From Clostridiaceae bacterium (GTDB lineage: Bacteria; Bacillota; Clostridia; Saccharofermentanales; UBA5734): a stretch of 9,941 nt of DNA. The stretch covers positions 1-9,941 of the forward strand of contig JAAYKS010000293.1 of NCBI GenBank assembly GCA_012522285.1, written 5' to 3'. Below are positions 1 through 8,392 of the stretch, in pieces; the stretch's first letter is position 1; each line of letters begins with the position of its first letter. The notes beneath the pieces are model-generated. The model saw nothing but the letters and a program-made list of their open reading frames with translations, ran no database searches and had not been told where the DNA came from. The translations under genes and the position numbers were made by a program.

Positions 1-1868
<1,868 letters not shown>

Positions 1869-1871
1869 CTG

Positions 1872-1882
1872 GGTCCTCCTTT
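1872..1882 (-). promoter_or_regulatory. Strong ribosome binding site of ppdK
   Basis: On the minus strand AAAGGAGGACC lies just before the ATG at 1868, with AGGAGG about six bases from the start. It fixes the start codon and suggests efficient independent translation, unlike the overlapping genes upstream. Confidence 0.8.
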
Positions 1883-1913
1883 GGCGCGTGGCCGATCCTG
1901 TCATTGCAGGTGA

Positions 1914-1928
1914 TTTACATATTGTAAA
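1914..1928. promoter_or_regulatory. Perfect inverted repeat upstream of ppdK, possible operator
   Basis: TTTACA-TAT-TGTAAA is a perfect 6-base inverted repeat with a 3-base spacer. It begins three bases after the glyS stop codon and lies 46 bases before the ppdK start. It is AT-rich in an otherwise GC-rich window and has the size and symmetry of a dimeric repressor site. A TACAAT hexamer inside it on the minus strand resembles a -10 element, but I see no good -35 at the right distance. I do not recognise the regulator. A short RNA hairpin is an alternative, but six AU-rich pairs would be weak. Confidence 0.4.
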
Positions 1929-1931
1929 GGG

Positions 1932-3314
1932 CTAAAATTCAAACTTGCCGGCAAACCAGGCGTCGAGCTCGTCGATCGGAACCCGAACCTGAGTCATCGC
2001 ATCCCGTTCCCGGATGGTCACGCTGCCATCCTGCAGGGAATCAAAATCGAAGGTCACGCAGTAGGGAGTGCCGATCTCGTCCTGACGACGGTAGCGCTTC
2101 CCGATCGATTGGCGGTCGTCGAATTCGCACATGTGCTTTTTCGCAAGCAGCTGGTAGACTTCGGTTGCGGCATCGGCCAGTTTGGCGGACAGCGGGAGCA
2201 CCGCGATCTTGATAGGTGCGATCGCCGGATGGAACCGGAGTACCGTACGGGTGTCGCCGCCTTCCAGCGTCTCTTCGTCGTAAGCCCCGCACAAAAACGC
2301 CAACGCCATGCGGTCGGCACCCAGAGAGGGCTCGACCACGTAGGGGACGTATTTTTCATTGGTGGCGGGATCAAAATAAGACAAATCTTCCCGGGAATGC
2401 TCCATGTGGCGTTTGAGGTCGTAATCCGTCCGGTCGGCGATGCCCCAGAGCTCGCCCCAGCCAAACGGGAACTTGAACTCAAAGTCGGTCGTCGCGCGGG
2501 AATAAAACGAGAGCTCTTCCGGGGAGTGGTCGCGCAGACGCAGATCCTGCTCCCGGATCCCGAGTGACAGCAGCCAGTCTTTGCAGAACCCGCGCCAATA
2601 GGAGAACCATTCAAGATCGGTCCCCGGCTGGCAGAAAAATTCCATTTCCATCTGTTCGAATTCGCGGGTGCGGAACGTAAAGTTGCCGGGGGTGATCTCG
2701 TTGCGGAACGCTTTGCCGATCTGGCAGATCCCGAACGGGATCTTGCGGCGGGCGGTGCGCTGTACATTGCGGAAGTTGACGAAAATGCCCTGGGCGGTCT
2801 CGGGGCGGAGATAGAGTTCGGCTTTGTTGTCCTCGGTCACGCCCTGGAAGGTCTTGAACATGAGGTTGAACTTGCGCACGCCGGTAAAATCCCGGGCGCC
2901 GCAGGACGGACAGGGGATCGAATGCTCACCGATGTACTCCATCAGACGCGCTTCATCCCAGCCATCTGCGGTCTCTTCCCTGCCGTTGTCGCGATTCCAG
3001 TCTTCCACGAGTTTGTCCGCGCGGTGGCGGGCCTTGCAGGCGCGGCAGTCGATCATCGGATCGGTAAAGCCGCCCACGTGTCCGGAGGCCACCCAGACCT
3101 GGGGATTCATGAGGATCGCGCAGTCGACGCCCACGTTGTAGGGGTTCTCCTGTACGAATTTTCTCCACCAGGCTGCCTTGACGTTGTTTTTAAGCTGGAC
3201 ACCCAGCGGGCCGTAATCCCACGCGTTGGCGAGGCCGCCGTAGATCTCTGAACCGGCATAGACAAAGCCGCGGTTCTTGGCCAGCGCCACGATTTTTTCC
3301 ATGGAGGTTTCCAT
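1932..3314 (-). CDS. glyS: Glycyl-tRNA synthetase, dimeric (alpha2) class II type
   Basis: Charges tRNA-Gly with glycine in the cytosol. This is the single-chain form found in many Firmicutes, archaea and eukaryotes, not the two-subunit glyQ/glyS form. The 460 residues show FVYAGSEIYGGLANAWDYGP near the N terminus (16-36), a zinc site of Cys90, Cys93, Cys135 and Cys138, a motif 1 region with YLRPETAQGIFVNF (168-181), motif 2 with FRNEITPGNFTFRTREFEQ (203-221), motif 3 with GADRMALAF (332-340), and a C-terminal anticodon-binding domain from about residue 365 (IAPIKIAVLPL). Length is normal. The ATG at 3314 overlaps the rpoZ stop by one base (TGATG), suggesting translational coupling. A second ATG four codons in (3302) matches the usual family start MEKIV and is also possible. 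It belongs to the yicC-remA-gmk-rpoZ-glyS run. Confidence 0.97.
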   Translation of the reverse strand: METSMEKIVALAKNRGFVYAGSEIYGGLANAWDYGPLGVQLKNNVKAAWWRKFVQENPYNVGVDCAILMNPQVWVASGHVGGFTDPMIDCRACKARHRADKLVEDWNRDNGREETADGWDEARLMEYIGEHSIPCPSCGARDFTGVRKFNLMFKTFQGVTEDNKAELYLRPETAQGIFVNFRNVQRTARRKIPFGICQIGKAFRNEITPGNFTFRTREFEQMEMEFFCQPGTDLEWFSYWRGFCKDWLLSLGIREQDLRLRDHSPEELSFYSRATTDFEFKFPFGWGELWGIADRTDYDLKRHMEHSREDLSYFDPATNEKYVPYVVEPSLGADRMALAFLCGAYDEETLEGGDTRTVLRFHPAIAPIKIAVLPLSAKLADAATEVYQLLAKKHMCEFDDRQSIGKRYRRQDEIGTPYCVTFDFDSLQDGSVTIRERDAMTQVRVPIDELDAWFAGKFEF

Positions 3315-3784
3315 CAGTCTTCCGTCTCCGCCTTCCCGTTGTCATCGTTTGCGGCATCGTCCGCGACCAAAAGTTCCGCCATCGGATCCGCGGCCACGGC
3401 TTCTTCGGGCACATCGCCGATCGCCTGGATCTGACGGAGGATGGAGGTCGGATCCTGTTCCGGCTCGGGCTCGTCCAGATGATTGAACATTTCTTTTATG
3501 TTCTCGACAGCGGCTTCATTCTCGGCCATACGCATCTTTTCCAACCGCGCAGCCTCGATTTCCGGACGGATCGGAATAAAGAAATCCTTGACGCCCTTGA
3601 CGGACTGGATCTTGTATTCGTCCAGTTCCTGACACGCGATGGACACGTTGTTGGGCGAGTCGGTCTCGACAAGCGGCTGCGCGCCTTCCACCAGCTGACG
3701 GGCCCGCTTGGCGATGAGAATGGCCAGCGAATATCGGTTGTCCACATGGGGGAGCAGTTCTTCAATTTGTGGTTTGACTAGCAT
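3314..3784 (-). CDS. rpoZ: RNA polymerase omega subunit with long acidic C-terminal extension
   Basis: Omega helps assemble and stabilise RNA polymerase by clamping the beta' subunit. The first ~60 residues are the omega core: KPQIEELLPHVDNRY followed by SLAILIAKRARQLVEG, matching the conserved NRY...AKRARQL helix. The start is ATG at 3784, with AGGAGG eight bases upstream. An in-frame ATG at 3838 overlaps the gmk stop, but it would add 18 low-complexity residues and lacks this signal. The product is 156 residues, about twice the 65-90 typical of Firmicutes omega. The extra part contains KDFFIPIRPEIEAARLEK, a likely helix, and a tail rich in Asp, Glu and Ala ending in NGKAETED. It sits between gmk (50-base gap) and glyS (one-base overlap), and gmk-rpoZ is a common neighbour pair. 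The function of the extension is unknown. Confidence 0.88.
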   Translation of the reverse strand: MLVKPQIEELLPHVDNRYSLAILIAKRARQLVEGAQPLVETDSPNNVSIACQELDEYKIQSVKGVKDFFIPIRPEIEAARLEKMRMAENEAAVENIKEMFNHLDEPEPEQDPTSILRQIQAIGDVPEEAVAADPMAELLVADDAANDDNGKAETED

Positions 3785-3816
3785 GTAAGTACCTCCTGTT
3801 GATGTCTGCGTATGCA

Positions 3817-3834
3817 CCGGCGCCGCCGGGGGGG
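3817..3834 (-). other. GC-rich hairpin and C7 tract in the gmk-rpoZ gap
   Basis: Directly after the gmk stop the minus strand has seven C residues (3834-3828), running into a hairpin CCGGC-GGC-GCCGG (3829-3817). There is no U-tract, so it is not an intrinsic terminator. It could shield or process the mRNA between gmk and rpoZ, or be incidental. Confidence 0.35.
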
Positions 3835-4458
3835 TCATTCGGTTTGGATCAATGTCTCCTCGATCCCGGCTTGTCGTTTATATCGGCTCCGCTCGGCCCG
3901 GAGGATCGATTGGATCAGTCCGGCTGCGGCTTCCACGCTGTCATTGGTCACGACGTAGTCAAACAAGGACGCTTTTCCCAACTCGGACCGGGCCTTTTCG
4001 AGTCGCTTTTCCATCTCGTCCGGACGCTCTGTCCCGCGGCGCATCAACCGATTGCGCAGCTCCTCGAACGAGGGAGGCAGCAAAAACACGCTGACTGCGT
4101 CGGGCATCCGTTCCAGTACGGCGAGTGACCCGGGCACCGTGACGTCCATCACGACGGCTGTTCCGCGGGAGACCGCCTCTTCCAGAGGGGCTGCCGGTGT
4201 GCCGTAGTAGTTGCCGCAGTACTCGTCGTACTCCAGCACCTCGCCCTCTGCGATCATTTCCTCGAAGCGTGTACGAGAAACAAAATGGTAGGAAACCCCA
4301 TCGGTTTCGCCGGGACGAATCGGGCGTGTGGTCGCGGACACCGAGTGCAGGATGCCGGGTTCCAGCGAACGCAGGCGGCGGATGACCGTGCCTTTGCCGA
4401 CGCCGGATGGGCCGGACACGCAGACCAGGATGCCGCGGGATGTGCGCTGCGGGTTCAT
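3835..4458 (-). CDS. gmk: Guanylate kinase
   Basis: Phosphorylates GMP to GDP with ATP, an essential step in guanine nucleotide supply and recycling. The 207 residues, a normal length, show the P-loop GPSGVGKGT (16-24), the GMP-binding segment SATTRPIRPGETDGVSYHF (41-59, with Arg45, Arg48 and Tyr57), LEYDEYCGNYYGT (75-87) and a lid region with RLMRRGTERPDEMEKRL (136-152). The start is ATG at 4458, with GGAGG four bases upstream; it overlaps the remA stop as ATGA. Oddity: the strand usually written as IDVQGA reads VTVPGS here (105-110), keeping the preceding Asp104. Guanylate kinase next to yicC, remA and rpoZ is a known Firmicutes arrangement. Confidence 0.97.
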   Translation of the reverse strand: MNPQRTSRGILVCVSGPSGVGKGTVIRRLRSLEPGILHSVSATTRPIRPGETDGVSYHFVSRTRFEEMIAEGEVLEYDEYCGNYYGTPAAPLEEAVSRGTAVVMDVTVPGSLAVLERMPDAVSVFLLPPSFEELRNRLMRRGTERPDEMEKRLEKARSELGKASLFDYVVTNDSVEAAAGLIQSILRAERSRYKRQAGIEETLIQTE

Positions 4459-4703
4459 GATTCCTCCGACGCGTCAGTCATCTCGCGCCCGATCTCCTCC
4501 ACCGTCAAGGCGGAAAGAACAATATGGTCGCTGTCGGTGACGATCACCGCACGGGTCTTGCGGCCCGAGGTGGCGTCGATCAGCGTGCCGCGGTCCCGGG
4601 CGTCCGCCATCATGCGTTTGACAGGGGACGAATCCGGGTTGACCACAGCGATCACCCGCCGGGACGATACCATATTTCCAAAACCGATTTTTATGAGATC
4701 CAC
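4455..4703 (-). CDS. remA: RemA-family regulator (DUF370)
   Basis: RemA is a small DNA-binding protein; in Bacillus subtilis it activates biofilm matrix and osmoprotection genes, but its role in clostridia is not established. Family marks are IGFGNMVSSRRVIAVV, SSPVKRMMADARDRGTLIDA and GRKTRAVIVTDSDHIVLSA, together almost the whole family length. I chose a GTG start at 4703: it has GGAGG five bases upstream and puts IGFGN at residues 6-10, as in the family, giving 82 residues. The alternative ATG at 4736 adds 11 residues, has no visible ribosome binding site and overlaps the yicC stop as ATGA. The 3' end overlaps gmk by four bases. Family call very secure; start moderately so. Confidence 0.92.
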   Translation of the reverse strand: MDLIKIGFGNMVSSRRVIAVVNPDSSPVKRMMADARDRGTLIDATSGRKTRAVIVTDSDHIVLSALTVEEIGREMTDASEES

Positions 4704-4713
4704 ACGTTCCTCC
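4704..4713 (-). promoter_or_regulatory. Ribosome binding site deciding the remA start
   Basis: GGAGG on the minus strand (4713-4709) is followed after AACGT by GTG at 4703. It supports the GTG start over the ATG at 4736, which has no comparable signal. Confidence 0.6.
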
Positions 4714-4732
4714 GGGTCTGACTCCGTGCCGG

Positions 4733-5620
4733 TCATTCGATGTTCTGTATTTGTTCTCGGATCTTTTCGAGTTCGGTTTTCATGCCGATGACGAGATTGG
4801 TGATCTCGATATCGTTGGCCTTGGAACCGATCGTATTGATTTCACGGTTGATTTCCTGGACGATGAAATCGAGTTTTTTGCCCAATACCCCGCCGGTGCG
4901 CACCGCGCCCCGGAATTGGGACAGATGACTTTTAAGCCGGACCAGTTCTTCGTCGATCGCGCATTTGTCTGCGAACAAGGCGACTTCACCGGCCAGGCGG
5001 GCGGGATCCATGATTTCGGATTTGCGCGTCCCAAGCAGGTCTGTGAGACGGGCGTCCAGCCGGGCTCTGTATTCCTCCGGCACCTGAGGCGCCCGCAAAA
5101 CCAGGTGCTCCCTGGCTTCCTCGAGCGCGGTGACCTTGATCAGAATGTCCTCGAATAGTTTACGTCCCTCTTCGGCTCGCATCGCGCAGATCCCATCGAG
5201 TGCGGCGTTGAGCGCCGGTTCCACCAGGGCCCACATCTCGTCGAGGTCGGTCTCAGCGGTTTCCACATCCAGTACGTCCGGGAAACGCCCGATCACAGCG
5301 GCACTGATGCGTTCGTCCGAGCCGATCGCGTCGGCGATCTCGCGGAGCGCGTGGGCATAGGAGCGGGCGAGCATCAGGTCGCAGTGCACCGCGCTGCCGT
5401 CTTCACGGGTGTCTTCGTGCCCGATGTGCACATCGATCTTACCGCGCGAAAGCCGCGCGGAGATCGCCTGGCGGATCTTGATCTCCAGGGAACCGATGAG
5501 GCGGGGCATGCGGATCTGAATGTCGCAATAGCGGTTGTTGATGGAGCGGATCTCCACCGTAACACGCCGTCCGGGCATCTGTGATTCACCCCGGCCAAAT
5601 CCAGTCATGCTATGCATCAT
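4733..5620 (-). CDS. yicC: YicC/YloC-family endoribonuclease
   Basis: The YicC family was long described as stress-induced proteins of unknown function; members are now reported as endoribonucleases that act in RNA turnover. The 295 residues are a normal length. The N terminus has the signature SMTGFGRGE (4-12) and VEIRSINNRYCDIQIRMP (22-39). The C-terminal DUF1732 part has LGKKLDFIVQEINREINT and GSKANDIEITNLVIGMK near the end. The ATG at 5620 is followed at once by a second ATG (5617), either of which could serve. The ribosome binding site is weak (GAGGCGG, about ten bases upstream). It is the first gene after the promoter at 5668-5696 and leads the yicC-remA-gmk-rpoZ-glyS run. Its stop overlaps the longer remA reading frame by four bases. 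Confidence 0.95.
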   Translation of the reverse strand: MMHSMTGFGRGESQMPGRRVTVEIRSINNRYCDIQIRMPRLIGSLEIKIRQAISARLSRGKIDVHIGHEDTREDGSAVHCDLMLARSYAHALREIADAIGSDERISAAVIGRFPDVLDVETAETDLDEMWALVEPALNAALDGICAMRAEEGRKLFEDILIKVTALEEAREHLVLRAPQVPEEYRARLDARLTDLLGTRKSEIMDPARLAGEVALFADKCAIDEELVRLKSHLSQFRGAVRTGGVLGKKLDFIVQEINREINTIGSKANDIEITNLVIGMKTELEKIREQIQNIE

Positions 5621-5649
5621 GAACGAAAATCCGCCTCTTCTCTCGTTGG

Positions 5650-5663
5650 TGCTCGCGCGAGCA
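5650..5663. promoter_or_regulatory. Perfect 14-base palindrome at the yicC transcription start
   Basis: TGCTCGCGCGAGCA is a perfect palindrome beginning five bases downstream of the -10 box and covering the predicted +1 site (about 5661). It could be an operator blocking initiation or form a stem at the 5' end of the mRNA. No U-tract follows on the minus strand, so it is not a terminator for the gene before it. Confidence 0.4.
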
Positions 5664-5667
5664 ACTC

Positions 5668-5696
5668 ATTATATATCAGGTGATGTGCAACTTCAA
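5668..5696 (-). promoter_or_regulatory. Sigma-A type promoter upstream of yicC
   Basis: The minus strand reads TTGAAG (5696-5691), a 17-base spacer, then TATAAT (5673-5668): four of six consensus matches at -35, all six at -10, and ideal spacing. It lies in the 103-base gap after the metallophosphoesterase stop, one of only two gene-free stretches over 100 bases. Predicted transcription starts near 5661, giving a leader of about 41 bases before yicC. It probably drives yicC through glyS and perhaps ppdK. Confidence 0.7.
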
Positions 5697-5723
5697 TCAA
5701 AACCTCTTGCATGCGTGGCCGAC

Positions 5724-6452
5724 CTAGATCCGGCGTGGCCGGAAGTCCAGGTAGTCCGCAGAGGTGTTTACAAACAGGATACCACGTGCGCCGGTCCCGT
5801 GGGGCCCGACCCGGGATCCCATTCCGTGCAGGTGCCCGTAGATGCATACGTCGACCCCGCAGGATTCCAGTATATCGGTATAGGGGGACGGACGGAACCG
5901 ATTGTCGGTCGGGGGGTAATGCAGCATCGCGATCCGGCGGAGAGAGCGGCCTTCCGCTTCTTCCTCCGCCGCGGCAAGCGCGGAGGCATAGTCCAGGGAG
6001 AGCTTGAGTCTCCCCTGTTCCCGAGCCAGTACCTTGGCGTCCTGTTTCGTGAATTCCGGGTCCCAGGGTAGCAACCAGCCGCGGCTGCCCGCGATCAGGT
6101 CGTCTCCGCGGAGATAGGCGTTGTTTTTCAAAAAGCGGATGCTGTGCAGCCCTTCCGCCGCAGTCATGGCTTCCATCCGCGCATAGGTGCTCCACCAGTA
6201 ATCGTGGTTCCCCCGCGAGAGGATTTTCTCCCCGGGGAGTGCGTGCAGAAAACGCAGGTCGGGCAGCAGCTCGGAAAAACCCATCGCCCAGGAGATGTCG
6301 CCCGCCAGCAGCACCGTGTCCCCTTCGGAGACGGCGGCACGCCAACCGGCCTCCAGCCGGGCGACGTGGTTCTGCCAGGCGGGGCCGAACACGTCCATCG
6401 GCTTGTCTGTGCCGAGGGAAAGATGGACGTCTGCGATCGCAAACAACGACAT
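5724..6452 (-). CDS. Metallophosphoesterase (calcineurin-like, COG1768-type)
   Basis: A 242-residue cytosolic protein of the calcineurin-like phosphoesterase fold, expected to use a two-metal centre. The full ligand set is visible in order: ADVH (Asp8, His10), AGDIS (Asp52), GNHD (82-84), MLHYPP (His178) and GHLHG (His207, His209). There is no signal peptide or membrane segment. The residues between the motifs resemble the predicted phosphohydrolases of COG1768, whose substrate is not known. The ATG at 6452 overlaps the uvrC stop by one base (TGATG) and has AGGAGG about nine bases upstream, so it is translated with uvrC and ends that transcription unit. No terminator is visible after the stop. 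Fold certain; substrate unknown. Confidence 0.92.
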   Translation of the reverse strand: MSLFAIADVHLSLGTDKPMDVFGPAWQNHVARLEAGWRAAVSEGDTVLLAGDISWAMGFSELLPDLRFLHALPGEKILSRGNHDYWWSTYARMEAMTAAEGLHSIRFLKNNAYLRGDDLIAGSRGWLLPWDPEFTKQDAKVLAREQGRLKLSLDYASALAAAEEEAEGRSLRRIAMLHYPPTDNRFRPSPYTDILESCGVDVCIYGHLHGMGSRVGPHGTGARGILFVNTSADYLDFRPRRI

Positions 6453-8359
6453 CAGCTCTGCCCTCCTTCCCGAAAATGACGGTATACCGCCTCTGCGGCC
6501 ACACGTGTCATACCCTCCGTAGCCACGAGTTCTTCCACTGTGGCGGCGGCGATCGCTTTGAGACTCCCAAACGTTTTGACCAGCGATTTGCGCCGGGCAG
6601 GACCGATCCCCTCAATCCCCTCGAGCGAAAACCGGGTGTTGCGCTTGGTCATCAGTTTCTTATTGTAGTTACCGGCAAACCGGTGTGCTTCGTCCTGGAT
6701 CGCGGTCACGAGACGCAACAGGCCGATCGTCGTCTCGCGTTCCATGCCGTCGTCTTCGGTCGATCCCTCGTCCTCCTCCCCGCGCCGGGGCATCAGTTCG
6801 ATGACCCGCCCGTCGGGGAGCGCGAGTCCGCGCGTGCGGTGCTTGCGATCTTTGACCATCCCGGCCGCCAGAACCGGCAGGCCGGACTCACGGATGGCTT
6901 CGAGTGCGATTCCCAGGTGTCCGCTGCCGCCATCGACCAGGAGCAGGTCGGGGAGCTGTCCAAACGCCTCGTCCTCCGCCCGGGCGAGCCGGCGCTGGAG
7001 AATCTCGCGCATGGACGCATAGTCGTCCTGGCCTTCGACCGTCGCAATCTTAAACAGCCGGTACAGCCGGCGCACAGGCCGGCCGTCGACAAATACCACC
7101 ATGCTCGCAGCCTTGTCCGCGGTTCCGGTGTTGGAGACGTCATAGGCTTCGATCCGGGTCAGCCGGCGATCGGCACCCACATGTGCGCCGAGGCGGTCGA
7201 GCGCGGCTTCGATCGCGGACTGTCCGCCGCCCACCATCAGGGTCCTGCGGCGGAGGGCTTGGGTCGCGTTTTCCGCGGCCATGTCGAGCAGCCGGCGGGC
7301 TTCGCCACGCACGGGAACCCGCAACCGGCAGCGGGACTTCCGGAGGTCGCCGAGGTAGGCCTCGATGACCTCGTGCTCCTGGGGAAGCGCAGGCAACAGG
7401 ATTTCCGGCGGAACCAGAGGCGCGTTGGGATAGTGCTGCAGGACAAAGGCCGCAAGCATCTCCGCGTCGTCCTCCCCCCGATCTTCCAAAAAGAACGCCG
7501 AAGAGCCGACAATCCGGCCCGACCGGATCTCAAGCTTGCGGATACAGGCTTCTCCGACATTGCGGGCGATCCCCAGCACGTCGCGGTCCTGCTCCGAGCC
7601 GGACACCGCGGACTGGCGGTTCATCAATGCCTGCAGCGCGCGGACGCGGTCCCGGATAACGGTGGCAGTCTCAAACTCCATGCGTTCGGCGGCTTCGTGC
7701 ATCGCCTCTTCCATCTCACGCAGCAACCCGGCATACTTGCCTTCCAAAAACCGGCAGATGTTGTCGACCACCGCGCGATAAGCAGACACCGGGACGTCCC
7801 CGCGGCAGGGTCCGACGCAGCGCCCGATGTAGTAATTGAGACAAGGCCGCTCTTTCCCGATGTCACGGGGGAGCACGCGTTTGCAGGTTTTGGTCGGGAA
7901 AATGTCCCGGAGTGCCCGCATCGCGTGATACAGGTCGCCACTGAGATAGGGGCCGTAGTATTTTGCCCCCTTTTCGCGGTCGGGTCCGATGTGGAACGCC
8001 TTGAGGATCCGGGGATACTCCTCGTTCAAGGTCACCCGGATGTAGGGGTATTCCCGGTCGTCGCGCAGCAGGATGTTGTAGTGTGGCTCGTTTCGCTTGA
8101 TCAGGTTGTTTTCCAGGATCAGCGCCTCCATCTCGGAGGAGCACACCACATAGTCAAAATCCCGCACATGCGAGATCATCGCCATCACTTTGTTGTTGCC
8201 GCGTGGGGTCGGTCCGAAATAGCTGCGCAGACGGGATTGCAGGTTGATCGCTTTCCCGACATAGATAACACGACCCCCGGCATCCTTCATCAGGTATACG
8301 CCGGGGGCGGCGGGTACGATATCAAGTCTCGCGTTCAGCGGGGTTTCTTGCGAAGGCAT
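6452..8359 (-). CDS. uvrC: Excinuclease ABC subunit C
   Basis: Nuclease of nucleotide excision repair that cuts on both sides of a lesion after UvrA/UvrB loading. The 635 residues hold the GIY-YIG domain for the 3' cut (GVYLMKDAGGRVIYVGKA, 20-37, with Arg43 and Glu83), a four-cysteine cluster (Cys159, 173, 181, 185) matching the iron-sulfur site reported in UvrC, the UVR segment that contacts UvrB (about 200-245), the RNase H-like domain for the 5' cut (YDVSN Asp407, LLLVDGGSG Asp476, KDRKHRTRG His507) and a C-terminal helix-hairpin-helix pair (IEGIGPARRKSLVKTFGSL onward, about 582-630). An acidic insert, RGEEDEGSTEDDGMER (526-541), interrupts the nuclease domain. The start is ATG at 8359, with GGGAG about eight bases upstream, 33 bases after the HPr-like gene; both probably share the promoter at 8739-8768. 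Confidence 0.97.
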   Translation of the reverse strand: MPSQETPLNARLDIVPAAPGVYLMKDAGGRVIYVGKAINLQSRLRSYFGPTPRGNNKVMAMISHVRDFDYVVCSSEMEALILENNLIKRNEPHYNILLRDDREYPYIRVTLNEEYPRILKAFHIGPDREKGAKYYGPYLSGDLYHAMRALRDIFPTKTCKRVLPRDIGKERPCLNYYIGRCVGPCRGDVPVSAYRAVVDNICRFLEGKYAGLLREMEEAMHEAAERMEFETATVIRDRVRALQALMNRQSAVSGSEQDRDVLGIARNVGEACIRKLEIRSGRIVGSSAFFLEDRGEDDAEMLAAFVLQHYPNAPLVPPEILLPALPQEHEVIEAYLGDLRKSRCRLRVPVRGEARRLLDMAAENATQALRRRTLMVGGGQSAIEAALDRLGAHVGADRRLTRIEAYDVSNTGTADKAASMVVFVDGRPVRRLYRLFKIATVEGQDDYASMREILQRRLARAEDEAFGQLPDLLLVDGGSGHLGIALEAIRESGLPVLAAGMVKDRKHRTRGLALPDGRVIELMPRRGEEDEGSTEDDGMERETTIGLLRLVTAIQDEAHRFAGNYNKKLMTKRNTRFSLEGIEGIGPARRKSLVKTFGSLKAIAAATVEELVATEGMTRVAAEAVYRHFREGGQS

Positions 8360-8392
8360 GTGTTCTCCCGGGACGACAGAGCTCGAACCTGT

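Noticed and set aside
3785..3838. A longer rpoZ frame starting at ATG 3838, overlapping the gmk stop.
   Set aside because: ATGA overlaps are common here, but the added 18 residues are not omega-like and ATG 3784 has AGGAGG at ideal spacing.
5617..5712. A 31-codon minus-strand frame (starting MQEVLIEVAHH) just ahead of yicC, possible leader peptide.
   Set aside because: Its start codon lies upstream of the predicted transcription start and it contains the -35 and -10 boxes, so it would not be on the yicC mRNA; no ribosome binding site is visible.
5713..5740. A direct repeat GCGTGGCC around the metallophosphoesterase stop.
   Set aside because: Only two 8-base GC-rich copies, one inside coding sequence, and not inverted, so neither a terminator nor a recognisable site.
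5617..6504. A 295-codon minus-strand frame overlapping the metallophosphoesterase and running to the yicC start.
   Set aside because: It is out of frame with the clear metallophosphoesterase motifs and covers the yicC promoter; composition is Arg/Pro-rich and no family is recognisable.
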